Source of the DNA: Perognathus longimembris pacificus
Lineage: Eukaryota > Chordata > Mammalia > Rodentia > Heteromyidae
Length of the DNA stretch: 64,000 nt
Assembly (NCBI RefSeq): GCF_023159225.1
Contig: NC_063188.1
Span: 36,322,021-36,386,020, forward strand
Direction: 5' to 3'
Below the pieces are notes generated by a model. The model was given only the letters and a program-made list of their open reading frames with translations. It ran no database searches and had not been told where the DNA came from. Below are positions 1 to 11,769 of the stretch, one piece after another. Position 1 is the first letter of the stretch, and every line of letters starts with the position of its first letter. The position numbers and the translations under genes are program-made.

Positions 1-618
1 AAGGCCTTGTAGAATTCAGCTGTGAATCCATCTGGACCTGGGCTTTTCTTGGATGTGAGATCACTTATTGCCATTTCTATTTCATTACGGGATATGGGTG
101 TGTTTAGAAGGTTTAAATCTTCATGGTTGAGTTTGGGGATATGAATCTTTTCTAGAAAATCATCCATTTTTTCCAAGTTCTCGAACTTGTTGGCATAAAG
201 GTTTGCAAAATAGTCCCTTATTATGGTCTGAATTTTGGTTGTTTCTGTGGTGATGTTACCTGATTCATCTCTTATCTTGTTTATTTGAGTGTGCTGCCTT
301 CGTTTTTTGGTCAGGTTTGCTAGGGGTCTGTCTATCTTGTTGATTTTTTTCAAAGAACCAACTATTTATTTTGATTTTTTCGATGGCTTTTTTTGTCTCT
401 AATTGATTTAATTCTGATTTGATTTTAATTATTTGCTTCCATCTATTGACTTGGGGTTTGGCTTGTGGTTCTGTTTCAAGGAGGTTAAGGTGCTTCCTTA
501 AATGATTGAGTTGCTGCTTCTCCAGTTTGTTCATGTATGCATTCAGAGATATAAATTTTCCTCTGAGTACTGCCTTTGCTGTGTCCCACAGGAGCTGGTA
601 TTTGTGTCCTCAACTTGG
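1..618 (-). mobile_element. L1 LINE, inverted 5' segment (ORF2 linker to start of RT)
   Basis: Read on the minus strand this encodes L1 ORF2 from the region after the endonuclease to the beginning of the reverse transcriptase. Recognisable stretches are SWFFEK near 340-360 and a GPDG..AEFY-like start of RT at the left edge. The frame is open from 534 to 265 and then shifts. It meets the plus-strand L1 at about 618-622 head to head, as expected of a 5' inversion made during insertion. The left end lies outside the window. Confidence 0.88.
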
Positions 619-2500
619 TTGAGGCAAAGTTGCAGGATATAAAATAAACCCTCAAAAATCAACGGCCTGTCTCTATGCTAACGACCCAAAGACCCTGGCT
701 GAAATCAGGAAAACAACTTCTTTTGCAATAGCCTCAAAAAATATAAAGTACCTAGGAATAACCTTAACCAAAGAAGTGAAAGACCTCTACGATGAGAACT
801 TTAAAAACATGAAAAACAAAATTAAGGCAGAACTAAGGAAATGGAAAAACCTCCCATGCTCCTGGATTGGGAGGATTAATATAGTCAAAATGGCAATATT
901 GTCAAAGGCTATCTACAAATTCAATGCAATACCCATTAATATGCCAACACCATTTTTTTTTTTTTTGTCCAGTCCTGAGGCTTGGACTCAGGGCCTGAGC
1001 ACTGTCCCTGGCTTCTTTTTGCTCAAGGCTAGCACTCTGCCACTCGAGTCACAGCGCCCCTTCTGGCCATTTTCTGTATATGTGGTGCTGGGGAATCGAA
1101 CCAGGGCCTCATGTATATGAGGCAAGCACTCTTGCCACTAGGCCATATCCCCAGCCCGCCAACACCATTTTTTAATGAAATAGAAGAAGCAATCCTGAAA
1201 TTCATATGGAAAAATAAAAGACATAGAATAGCAAAAACAATCCTAAGCAGAAAGAACGGTGCTGGAGGAATTACAATACCCAACTTAAAGCTGTATTATA
1301 AAGCTATAGTAATAAAAACAGCTTGGTGTTGGCACCGGAACAGGCCTGAAGACCAATGGAACAGAATTGAAGACCCAGAAATGAACACTCAGAACTATGC
1401 CTACTTAATCTTTGATAAAGGAGCTAAAACAATAGTCTGGAAGAAAGATAGCCTCTTTAACAAATGGTGCTGGCAAAGCTGTTTCAACACATGCAACAAA
1501 CTGAAACTAGATCCTTATAAATCACCCTGCAAAAAATCAATTCCAAATGGATCAAAGACCTCAAAATCAAAACAGACACCATGAAAACACTAATCGAAAG
1601 AGTAGGAGAAACACTTGGGCTCCTTGGAACAGGAAGGAACTTTCTTAACAAAGACCCAGAAAGGCTGCAAATCAAAGAAAGGTTAGACAAATGGGACTGC
1701 ATCAAACTGCAGAGCTTCTGCAGGGCAAAGGACATAGCTCACAAGATAAACAGAAAGCCCACAGACTGGGAGAAGATCTTTACCGGCCATTCAAAGGACA
1801 AAGGCCTCATACCTAAAATATATGCAGAACTAAAAAAATTACCTTCCTCCAAAACAAAACTGCAAAGAACCAATAGCCCCCTCATCAAGTGGGCTAAAGA
1901 CTTGAAAAGAGACTTCTCTGATGAGGAAATGAGAATGGCCAAGAGACATATGAAAAAGGGCTCTACATCACTAGCCATAAAAGAAATGCAAATCAAAACA
2001 ACATTGAGATTCCATCTCACCCCAGTAAGAATGTCCTATGTCAAGAAAACTAACAATAACAACTGTTGGAGGAGATGTGGCCAAAAGGGAACCCTACTTC
2101 ATTGTTGGTGGGAATGTAAACAGGTTCAGGCACTCTGGCAAGCTGTATGGAGATTCCTCCAAAGGCTAAACATGGAACTCACCTATGACCCAGCAGCCCC
2201 ATTTTTGAGTGTCTATTCAAAAGACAACAAACAAGAACATACTAAAGCCACCAGCACAACAATGTTCATCGCAGCACAATTTGTCGTAGCTAGAATCTGG
2301 AACCAACCCAGATGCCCCTCAGTAGACGAATGGATCAGGAAAATGTGGTACATATACACAATGGACTTTTATGCCTCTATCAGAAAGAATGACATTGCTC
2401 CATTTGTAAGGAAATGGAAGGACTTTAAAAAAGTTATGTGAAGTGAGCCAGACCCAAAGAAACATGGACTCTATGGTCTCCCTTATAGGGAATAATTAGC
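619..2500 (+). pseudogene. L1 ORF2 C-terminal remnant
   Basis: This is a fragment of the L1 ORF2 endonuclease/reverse transcriptase protein, covering the thumb-like region and the C-terminal Cys-rich domain. The longest open stretch is 1581-2441 (286 aa). A CX3CX7HX4C motif, typical of the ORF2 C-terminus, is coded at 2064-2117. Breaks are a SINE insertion at 958-1157, a frameshift near 1530-1560 that splits the frame ending at 1584 from the one starting at 1581, and a small deletion near 2436 that brings an early stop. The usual family end appears to be near 2500. The endonuclease and RT catalytic motifs are absent from this segment, so it cannot code for an active protein. Confidence 0.85.
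958..1157 (-). mobile_element. IDL-Geo-type SINE inserted in L1 ORF2
   Basis: This is a full two-part SINE in reverse: T-rich tail at 953-967, Geo-type module, then the ID-like head ending in ccccagccc. It is flanked by a perfect 15-bp TSD (gccaacaccattttt) at 943-957 and 1158-1172, which proves insertion into the existing L1. Confidence 0.93.
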
Positions 2501-3060
2501 ATAGGTTTAGGCAAGTCTCAGCAGTGGATCACAGGAGCCCAATGTCTATACCTTTATGAACACATAAAATGATGCTAAGTGAAATGAACACCATGTTATG
2601 GAAATGATTGTTATATCACAGTTGTAACTACTTTCAACATGCCATATGTAACTGTAGCCTCTATTATTGATGATCTTCTTGTATCACCTTCCTTTGGTTG
2701 TACCTACATTTTCTCTGTATCTTATCTGAGTATATTGGAAACCGGGTATACTGGTATTAGAGCTAGGAAATTGGAAGTGAATACCAAAAATGAGAGACAC
2801 AGGGTAAAAAAAGACCAACAACTGCAAAAGCAATACTTGCAAAACTGTTTGGTGTACATGAGCTGAACAACACATGGGGGGGGAGGAAAGGGAAACGGGA
2901 GGGGGGAGGGGGGAGGGGGGAATGAGGGAGGACGTAACAAACAGTACAAGAAATGTATCCAATGCCTAACGTATGAAACTGTAACCTCTCTGTAATTCAG
3001 TTTGATAATAAAAAATATATGTGTATAAAAAATAAAATATTAAACAAATTTAAAAAAAAG

Positions 3061-4985
3061 AGTCATCATTGGAATTTCTAAATGAATGTATACCTATGTT
3101 CTTTCACCCCAGTACACTGTTTCTACCCTACCTCATAATTTTGAATGCCCCATTTTAAATAAGATGCTCCCAAATATGAAGGATCCATACCGTTTGTTAA
3201 TGATTATTCTAAACCACACCTTAAATACTTTTCCTTTTATTCTACAGTAGGCTGCCATAACCTTGTATCCTAGGTTTAATTTACTAAGCTAATTGGTGTG
3301 AAGGTATAAATGACTACTCTTCTCAGATACCTTTTACATTCTCAAGAAGGCCATCACAGATTAAGCCTTTCCAATGAGTTAATAATAAATCATGTATTTA
3401 CTAAGTGGTACAAGTATTCGTATGACTAGAGAAACTTTAGCCACACCATCACACGTAGTAGCATGTGGCCTGTAGTCCTCTGTGTAGTCTGTAGCACTCT
3501 GTAAATGGAGGTTATGAGTACAAAGTTTGTGTGAGTTGTATAGTAAGACTTTGTCTCAGATAAACAAAAATCCAAAATAACAATAAAAGGACATTTTTGC
3601 TGCAGAATAAATACATGGAAAATATTACTTTATAAAATCAAGTACTATACGGATTTCAAGGACAGGAAGTAGCAGTGAGATAAAATATTTAGAGATGACA
3701 CATGGAGGAGTCATAAGGATGGGTTTGAGAGAAAAGATAGAGGAAGGCTTTCTAGTAGGGGATGAGTAATAAAAGTAAGGGACAGGCATATTATGGGTTT
3801 CCCCCCAAATTGGACAAACCAAAGTGAATGAAATCTCAAGGCAGATAGTGTTCTTTGATGTAGATAATCACTACTGTACCCAAACATATTGCCAGCTGTG
3901 TTTCTGGGACATGACCTCTAGTTTGTACTCTCAAGTGAAAGAACAAACTTCAATAATTAATCAGTAAAGCAAAAAAAGAGTCCACATAATATTGGAAAAG
4001 GGGCTTATCTTCTTAGCAGCTCTTAAAATGTTTATTTCCCCAAAAGTATGTTTTAAGCTTCATTTCTTTCAGTGGGAATCAATAATGCTAAATAAGCACC
4101 TTGTAGAGTTGCTGCAAACTGCTAAACCTATGTTAGAGAAAGACTGATTCCTGAAACTATAAGGGACACTACATATCCCACAGCACGAAGAGCATGTGCT
4201 AGGAGAAGACTAATTCTACCCATATTATATGTTAACCAGCTTAGAAATATGAAGACACATTACAACCCATTTCCAAAGGGGAAATCTTGACTTTACTGCT
4301 AACAATGAAGTAAAACTCAAGCAAATTTCACTAGTGTAAAAATGCATTTTAAATTTATTTTCCTAGAATAAGAGAAAAAAAACAGGCAAGAGAGGCAGAA
4401 CCTCATTTGGTCAGGACAAGCAGCAACTATGCCAAGAGACCTATTTTGTCTTAAAGCCTTTATCACCCACAAAGTGTCCCATACACATACAGTACCTCTC
4501 TGTAGCTAATGCCAAGGAGGTCTTCTGAGAAGGAAGAAGACCCAGTATTTCTAACGGCAAATCCATCACAGCATTCAGCCTGTCAAAGATGGGCCAATAA
4601 CTAACAATTTTATTGGTGGCTTTATCTCCAGATGCAATTGGCTTTTAATTTCTTATACATGTTAGCTTGGTGTTTACATTCAGGTTGCTAAGTCTTACAT
4701 GGATTTCTCCCCTCTGATACCCACAGCACTGTTAGGCCTTGTCCTGAGGTCTTGATGAGAATGCTATAAACTGTAACAATAGATAATATCAATAATGCCT
4801 CAGCATCTCTCCTAAAGGGGAGCCTAGGGCACATGCCAGCATGCATTCAGTTATCACCCATACAGTATAGAGCTTTCCAGAGTATCAGAAAGCCACTAGC
4901 ATTGTCTCCTTTTATCTGGTGGAAGCAATAAATTCTCCCAATCTAGGAGTTTATCTGTCCTGCCCCTGCTGCCAAGATTATAAAA
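3061..4985. other. Unique AT-rich non-coding stretch
   Basis: No convincing ORF, RNA gene or young repeat was seen. A weak 7SL-like stretch around 3445-3570 may be an old B1 relic, but it is too decayed to call. Confidence 0.5.
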
Positions 4986-4989
4986 GTGA

Positions 4990-5560
4990 TCATACCTTAA
5001 TAATAATAACTCGTATGTGCATTATATGAATAAACTTAACCAAACACAAAAATCCCTATACCTAGGTCCAATGGAGCAAAACATTCCATCCCAATTCCAA
5101 ATGCCAGAGCCATTATAAAGCCAACAAACAGGTCTATGTAACTCTATTTTGTATCTGGACCTCATTTTGAGCAAGCATCTTGCTTATCTTTTTTCCTACA
5201 CAGCTAGTAATTCCTTTGTTGTATTCTGAGAAACTACAATATCCAGAAACTTACCATCTTCTGGTCAATATATGCCACTCTGATCAGGATACACAGCCCA
5301 TCATATGTCAAAGGGACCAACCACTTTTGATCTCCTCATCCCCAAACTCTTCTGTTTCTTCAATCCATGCCTTACAAAAGCCCTTAAAACCTTCCTTCAA
5401 TTACCCCCACGGCCACAGCACTGCTTAGTGTCTGCCTTTTCTTTCTTGGAAAAGTATATAAACTATCTCTGCTTTGTTTCTCACTCTGACTCTTGGGTGA
5501 ATTCTTTCAGACTCCAAAACTAAGAGCCATCTCAATTTCTAGCTAGTCCATCCTGGTATT
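4990..5560 (+). mobile_element. Possible ancient solo LTR (class I ERV-like)
   Basis: There is a TATA-like gtatataaact at 5453-5463, and 30-70 bp further on a segment (cttgggtgaattctttcaga) resembles the R/U5 part of some mammalian class I LTRs. No internal retroviral region and no clear LTR ends or duplication were found. The ORFs here are short and unlike retroviral proteins. The limits are approximate. Confidence 0.3.
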
Positions 5561-6013
5561 GAGGCTCAGTGACAAACTATAGATGTCTGTAACTCACAAA
5601 GGAGCACACTACTGTTTTTTGGTCCATTATAGCCATGGACCATAACCTGGAAAAATCAAGATAAAATGGACACCAAAGGACCAGGACTGGCTAAATAGTT
5701 TGTGGAGTTATCTGCAAAATTAAAAGAGTCATTGTGAAAAAATTACTAAGAATCTTAAGGCAGTGACAGCATAGCATTAAATGAAGTAACTGTAAAAGTC
5801 ACATGCCCATGACACCAATGCAACCAAGGATATTCCTAAAGATATACATGTCCTTTGGAATTTATTTAAGATATAACAGTTTTCAAAAGAAACTTTAGCA
5901 AAATGAAGAGGAAATTAAAGCATACTATTGCAATAATAAAAATAGAAAAAGTATATAAAGTCAAGTTTTCAAATTCCAAGTTCATCCTAGTCAGAAAAAA
6001 ATTACAAATAAAA
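5561..6013. other. Unique non-coding stretch
   Basis: Nothing recognisable was seen apart from AT-rich sequence. Confidence 0.45.
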
Positions 6014-6250
6014 TTGGTGACTCACACCTGCAATCCTAACTACTCAGGAGGCTGAAATATGCAGCATCATGGTTTGAAGACAGGCCTGGCAGAAAACTTA
6101 ACTGTCTGACTCTTCTTAACTCTAATTAACCACCAAAAATTCAGAACTAGAGTTGTGGTTCAACTGGTAGAAAGCTAACCTTGAGCAAAAACAGCTGCAG
6201 CAAAGCACCTAGGCTGACTTTCAGCCCCTAGACTGGTAAAAAAGAAAAAG
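6014..6250 (+). mobile_element. 7SL-Geo composite SINE
   Basis: The 7SL-derived (B1/Alu-like) head has ggtgactcacacctgcaatc and tactcaggaggctgaaat. It is followed by a linker (aattaaccacc) and the Geo module (ccttgagcaaaaac), with an A-rich tail at 6238-6250. It is diverged, so it is an older copy. Confidence 0.8.
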
Positions 6251-7084
6251 GCTGAATGAGATATTTCTCTGGATCTTAAAAACATCTCAAAAATCTCTTC
6301 AGAGGATAATGTTTCATTAAATGGGATGAGTTTCTAGTAGTGTCAGCATCCCTCCTTCTATTTCTCAGCCCCTAGATGCCATTCTGCCTTGACATTTTTT
6401 CAGTGAATCTCTCTTCCCTTGTCCCAACTATAACAGAAAGAACAATTCCCATATACACATAAAGCTTTCCCAAACTGCCTTTTTCCTTAGTCCCAGGGAT
6501 TTTTTATTCAGATTTCTTTCTTAGACCAAGACAAAAATTGCAAGGTTCCAGAGATTGCCACCCCTAGAATCTCTGCTCATTAACATACACTAGTCTAAGA
6601 TTAGCCACACCCATTTCATTTAACATCCTCCCCCAGTACACCCAAGGGGACAGTCTACTTTTTAGTACCATTATATCTTAACTCCTAGTCACAAATCTAC
6701 AATACAAGAAGAGAAAAACATTTCCCTTTGGAGCATTAGGGCTTTTTAAGCATCTTCTGGCTATGTTAACTCCTCCTACATCAGCCAGTTTTCTGAATTA
6801 TCTAGTAACATGAGAGCTGTGTAGATTAGGACACCTTGAGCAATATAAAGACTCACACTCAGAATCATTTAGTGCAATGATTTATAATTTTTAGACATGA
6901 AACTATTTGGTTAAGGGAAATATATAAACATGAAACATGAAAGCAAGAAAAGCAGAGACAGTTAAGGTGAAAATAAGGAGCAGGGTATATGTATACATAA
7001 GTAACTCTCAGCCACTAGGATTTCCCCCTAAAATTGCTTCCAGAAAATACATAATGCAATGAAGAAAGCCACTGAGTTACAGTT
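6251..7084. other. Unique non-coding stretch
   Basis: No gene or repeat was recognised. Confidence 0.45.
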
Positions 7085-7225
7085 CAATATTCTCATTTTA
7101 ATGGATGGCAAAACTGAGGCCTAGAGAAAGAAAAAGATTGCCCATAGTGAAGTGTCAGTATTACTATGGTAGTGAGAGTATTTGAATCCATATCACCCTC
7201 TTTTGTTCAGTATATTCCAGTGGCA
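7085..7225 (+). mobile_element. MIR SINE fragment
   Basis: It shows the characteristic MIR core order: 'aaactgaggc', 'gattgcccatagtgaa', then 'atttgaatcca'. It is ancient and diverged. Confidence 0.65.
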
Positions 7226-7800
7226 TCTTTTACCTGCCAAGTCAGTCAGAATGGAAAGAGAAGATGCTCTTCATCTTTGTCATGGAATAACATTTGAATA
7301 AACCCATTGTGAGTTGAAAATCCATTAAACACACCTGAGCCATTGAGCACCCTAGTTTAACATGACACACTGTAGAATACGAGTTACTTACTCTCATTAT
7401 GGCTAGGTTAACTGAAAGCTATCACTTGCTTCTGCTGCCCAGCATGGCAAGATGGGTTGTACTATGTCTCTGCAATTGAGGAGCAGTTGAAAAATTCAAT
7501 AATCAAACTATCGTTTTCCTGTATAGAGAGACTTCTTTCACATCACTGTAAAGTGGAACCTTAGAAAGTGGGACAACTGTCTATACCCAAATTTCTATGC
7601 CTCCTTGTTGGGTCACAACAGATTGGATCTGTAGGCTTCTTTAAAAATATATATTCTGAAACTTTATCATGCATTGTGAAGAACATTTGTGTTGGAGAGA
7701 AAAAATGTTATTGAGCCCCAACTCTTCATTATCCACTTCCTTTCACCTCAGAAAACTTTGGATCAGTGTGTGAGTAAGTTTCAGGACAAATGTTCCTGGA
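7226..7800. other. Unique non-coding stretch
   Basis: No gene or repeat was recognised. Confidence 0.4.
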
Positions 7801-7808
7801 TTTCATAT

Positions 7809-7855
<47 letters not shown>
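7809..7855. repeat. (CA)n microsatellite
   Basis: Uninterrupted CA run of about 22 units after a single acgc. Confidence 0.97.
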
Positions 7856-7860
<5 letters not shown>

Positions 7861-8778
7861 TCTCAAATAACTTCCATTCACTCTAGTATTTATTAAGTAA
7901 TAGGTAAAAAACAGACCTACTGAGTGTTTGCTAAAGAAATATCTCAATGAATGAACTGTAGAAGATCAAGTAAAATTTAACTTTTTTATTTCTTGCTGAG
8001 AAAGAAGCTTTTGACACAGGAGGAAGAAGGGTAAAGACACTCTACAAGGACTGAAATTGCTGATAACTCTTGGAACACCATGACTAAAATAGTTTCCAAG
8101 ATATAGGCAACATTTAGCTCTACTAGAAAGCTACAGATACAAGGGCTAGGGAGTTTAGCATTAAATAACTTTCCATTGTCTTGGGAGGAGTGTAAAAACT
8201 AACATCCCAGCTGACAAAGGAGATACCTACATAAATCAGTTACAAAGGCTCCTTTACTTTGTTTGCCCTTTCTCTGGATTCCCAGAGAAGCTGTAATTTC
8301 TTTTTATCACTGGACTTACTATATACTATATAAATATGTGCCCACAAGTTCTGCTGGACTATTACATACTTGATGACAGGGCTCAGACTTCCTCAGCTCT
8401 ACAATTGCCCAGGCACGCACAGAGTAAATAACAAAAATGAACCTTCAATGTAGTATCTCTGTGAGATAAGCACCTAATTCTACAACGGCAGCATTGTTGA
8501 GTTTTTATTTAAAACTTTCTTTCTAATTGCCTTCAATTCTCCTTCACAAGCCACCCAAAAGAGCCAGATACATTACTTATAACCACACCTAATAAATACA
8601 CAATTCAGGAATTACGAATTGTTAAAGAACAAATCAAAGTACATTTCACACTTAAGTATCACACTAAATGTAAGTGAATCCTGGCCTGATTCAGAAGGAA
8701 CCTGTGGGTCATAGATGATTGCCATTATGAACTCTGATCAGAAAATAAGTGGGCATTGCTAGTTTCCAAAGAGTCTTT
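7856..8778. other. Mostly unique; possible L2 3' end near 8240-8440
   Basis: The stretch 8345-8440 (acttgatgacagggctc, then cccaggcacgcacagagtaa) resembles the 3' end of L2. The remainder has no recognisable feature. Confidence 0.35.
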
Positions 8779-9023
8779 ATAATTTTTTATTATTTATTTA
8801 TTTTATTTTTGCTGGCACTGGGGCTTGAACACAGGGCCTGGGCACTTCCCCTGAGCTTCTTATGAACTACTTGAGCTACAATGCCACTTCCTCTTTTTTT
8901 CTGTGATTAGTTGGAGATAACAGCCTCATGGATTTTCCTGCCCGGGCTGGCTTGGAACTGTGATCCTCAAAGCTCAGCCTCCTGAGTAGCTAGGACTACT
9001 GGCATGAGACACTAGTGCCCAGC
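8779..9023 (-). mobile_element. 7SL-Geo composite SINE
   Basis: Reverse copy: T-rich tail at 8779-8810, Geo module (gctggcactggggcttgaac), linker (agttggagataacag), then the 7SL head (cagcctcctgagtagctagg). It is flanked by a near-perfect TSD (caaagag-tcttt) on both sides. Confidence 0.88.
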
Positions 9024-9799
9024 ACAAAGAGCTCTTTCTGAATAAAATAATGAACGAATTGGGAAACTGAATTTTCTAAGTTGGGAAAGACAGGACTTGA
9101 CATCATTCTAATGATACAACCTTGCAGATATGCATGAAAATAAACCATGGTGAGTTCTTAGGACTTGTTATATATTTGATTGCTTTCTGGATGGTTGTAT
9201 CTTTCAACTATACAGTAATAAGTAGGAACAGACCAGTAAACCTGTAGCTGCTGGAGGCATGCTTATTTTTGCCTCATGTCAGTTTTTTATGTACCGCCTC
9301 TGAACCTCAAAGTAAATATCTGGTTTTCACAATGGTAGTTTTATTTTTAAAGTGAGTTTGCTTTATATCAAAGTGAACATTTTTAAAATGCTGATCTTGC
9401 TCTAAAATGTTTAGCTATAATGAATTCCTTCAAAACATATTTTATAAGTAGGATGCTTTGTACTGCAAAACTATAGCCAAGTTACACCTCACTAATACTT
9501 TTACAATCCAAGCTGGAAAATTCACATATTCTCCAACATTTACACATACAGAATTAATTTAGCACCTCTTGTATAATATTTATTTTCTATAATATGGGCA
9601 ATATATCAACCAAGTAGCATGGTTGATTAAAATGTGTTGTTAGGCTTCACTCTGACTATGTTTCAATACATACACTTTTTACAGTTTATTTAAAACCTAC
9701 TACTAGATAATGTCTTTTTATATTTGCATAAGTAGCATACAGAGTCTGGAATGTAGTTTGTATTAGCAGTCACCATAGATTCAGTGATTACTATAGGCA
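9024..9799. other. Unique non-coding stretch
   Basis: No gene or repeat was recognised. Confidence 0.4.

Positions 9800-9842
<43 letters not shown>
9800..9842. repeat. (CA)n microsatellite
   Basis: Pure CA/AC run of about 21 units. Confidence 0.97.
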
Positions 9843-9844
<2 letters not shown>

Positions 9845-10225
9845 GTGTGCGCTCTCCTATTGAATTCTCACTGTAGCCTGAAAAGCTGGTTTTCAGAGTC
9901 TGACTGTATAATGGAAGAAACTAAGACAATTAGTATTTGAGTGAATTTTTCAAAGCCAGATAGTAAAGTGTGGCATCGAAAAAAGCAATACTTGCAAAAC
10001 TGTTCAGTGTAAATTTACTGAAAAACTCATTGGGGGAACGGGAAAGGGGGGGGAATGAGGGAGGAGGTAACAAACAGTACAAGAAATGTGTCCAGTGCCT
10101 AGTGTATGAAACTGTAACCGTTCTGTATATCAGTTTGACAATAAAAATTAAAAAAGGAAAACAAATCCAGCTCTATTTGATTGTGAAATCCATGCTCTTA
10201 AACACCTTGCTGCATTGCTCAGAGT
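9845..10225 (+). mobile_element. MIR SINE, split by an L1 insertion
   Basis: The left half (9845-9980) carries 'ggaagaaactaagac' and 'aaagccagatagtaaagtg'. The right half (10165-10225) carries 'ccatgctcttaaacacc', the next part of the MIR body. The L1 at 9981-10160 lies between them. Confidence 0.6.
9981..10160 (+). mobile_element. L1 LINE, extreme 5' truncation (3' UTR end only)
   Basis: It starts at aaaagcaatacttgcaaaac, passes a G-rich tract at 10033-10058, and ends with the family 3' end (gtatatcagtttgacaataa) and an A-rich tail. Only about 180 bp of L1 was copied. Confidence 0.9.
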
Positions 10226-10414
10226 AAATGTTTGTTGAACTAAATAGTTAAGCTGAACAGCAAAAAAAGCTGCTTTCATACAATGGATTTTATTTTAAAT
10301 GCTCCAACAGAAGCCAATATTTGTTGCTGTCATTCATTTTTGGTAAGTTTAACTAAGGAGATTGACTATATTCATTTTAAGGGAATTATATTCTTTCATT
10401 TGAAAAATTGAAGT

Positions 10415-10845
10415 AGCCATGCATCAGTGGCTCATATCAATAACCCTAGCTGTTTGGGAGGAAAGAATGGGAGGGAGTATCATAGGTCAAGATCAGCCAC
10501 GGCATAACATTTCAGGAAATCCCTTCTCATTCAATAGTATAGTGGCACACACCTGTCACCTCAGGCTACATGGGAGGCTGAGATTGGGAGTATCTTATTT
10601 TCAGGCCAGCCTGATCAGAAAAACCCATGAGTTTCCATCTCAGTGAAGGAAAGCTGAACACAATGCTGCACACTTGTCTTCTCAGTAACTAAAACAAGCC
10701 TAAAATAGGTGGTCCAGGTGTGTGACCATGCAGGAAGTGAGACTCTTCAAAATAATGAGTAATAAAGGTCTAGATGCATGAATCAGTGGTAGATTGCCCG
10801 ATAGCAAGTGCCAGGCTCTCAGTTCAAAACTTAATACTTCTAAAT
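10415..10845 (+). mobile_element. Composite SINE: three 7SL monomers + ID monomer (copy A)
   Basis: Three successive 7SL-like monomers start at about 10415 (gccatgcatcagtggctcat), 10541 (agtggcacacacctgtcacc) and 10655 (gctgaacacaatgctgcaca). An ID-like monomer follows at 10767-10840 (aatcagtggtagattgcc, ctctcagttcaaaac). The same order recurs at 19175 and 44600. Confidence 0.65.
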
Positions 10846-10858
10846 ATATATATATATT

Positions 10859-10889
<31 letters not shown>

Positions 10890-10909
10890 ATTTATATATA
10901 TATATATAC
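10846..10909. repeat. (TA)n microsatellite with regular TTTA interruptions
   Basis: TA runs of 10-14 bp are separated by ttta at regular intervals. It sits where the A-tail of the preceding SINE would be. Confidence 0.95.
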
Positions 10910-11031
10910 TGAAAAAAGAAGAAACATAAATAAATAATGTCTCAAACTTGAGGCCGTATATTCTCTAATTTAGGTATTTATTTTACCCATTTACTTTCTT
11001 TCTTATAACAGAATTCAAAAATCATATTTCA

Positions 11032-11236
11032 GGGCTGGGGATATAGCCTAGTGGCAAGAGTGCCTGCCTCGGATACACGAGGCCCTAGGTTCGATTCCCC
11101 AGCACCACATATACAGAAAACGGCCAGAAGCGGCGCTGTGGCTCAAGTGGCAGAGTGCTAGCCTTGAGCGGGAAGAAGCCAGGGACAGTGCTCAGGCCCT
11201 GAGTCCAAGGCCCAGGACTGGCCAAAAAAAAAAAAT
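11032..11236 (+). mobile_element. IDL-Geo-type SINE, young copy
   Basis: Full length. The ID-like head has an A-box region (tagcctagtggcaagag) and a perfect Pol III B box (ggttcgattcc, 11089-11099). The Geo module and A-tail follow. It is flanked by a 12-bp TSD (aatcatatttca) at 11020-11031 and 11237-11248. The body is identical by eye to the reverse copy at 20670-20876. Confidence 0.96.
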
Positions 11237-11518
11237 AATCATATTTCATATTTTATACTCACAAATAAGCATCTCGACCCTCAGACCTGGAATTGTAGCA
11301 AATGCTATGCAATATATACCATACTTCCTAATTTAGTTAAAAATATTTAAATACCATGATACCATACTATGAAGCCATATTTACATATGTTTTGAAAATT
11401 CAAGTAAAAGACATTCTTATATTCATAAAAATGGGACAAAAGTATTTATCCATCAGTTTCCAAAAGACGGTGAAAAACAAATTGTCTGGAGGTTTTTTTT
11501 GTAAATAAAATTATTAGG

Positions 11519-11738
11519 GGCTGAGAATGTGGCTCAGTGGTAGAGTGATTGCCTTGTATTCATGAAGCCCTGAGTTTGATTCCTCAGCACCACATAAACA
11601 GAAAAAGGCAGAAGTGGCACTGCAGCTCAAGTGGTTGAGTGCTAGCCTTGAGCAAGAGAAACTAAGGGACAGTAACCAGCCCAGAGTTCAAGCTCCAGGA
11701 CTGGCCAGAAATAAATAAATAAAATAAATAACTATGAA
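11519..11738 (+). mobile_element. IDL-Geo-type SINE, older copy
   Basis: ID head (ctgagaatgtggctcagtgg), decayed B box (gagtttgattcc), Geo module (ctcaagtggttgagtgctag) and an aaat-rich tail. The TSD is aaaattattagg at 11507-11518 and 11739-11750. Confidence 0.93.
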
Positions 11739-11769
11739 AAAATTATTAGGTACTTGTACAACAAAGATA

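Larger units (their letters stand above)
619..3060 (+). mobile_element. L1 LINE, 3' portion (ORF2 C-terminal half, 3' UTR, A-tail)
   Basis: The sense segment begins in ORF2 downstream of the RT active site (KVAGYKI..QKS) and runs through the ORF2 C-terminus, a 3' UTR and an A-rich tail near 3010-3060. The 3' UTR has a long G/A tract at 2875-2921 and the family 3' end (aaactgtaacctctctgtaa, then aataaaa). It is interrupted by a SINE at 958-1157. With 1-618 it forms one 5'-inverted insertion. Confidence 0.9.

Noticed and set aside
1581..2441. Intact L1 ORF2
   Set aside because: Only the C-terminal third is open; frameshift, truncation, an inversion and a SINE insertion exclude function.
4990..5560. 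Complete endogenous retrovirus
   Set aside because: No gag, pol or env-like reading frame and no second LTR were found nearby.
11032..11110. tRNA gene
   Set aside because: A and B boxes are present, but the sequence is the head of a multi-copy SINE with a Geo tail, A-tail and TSD.
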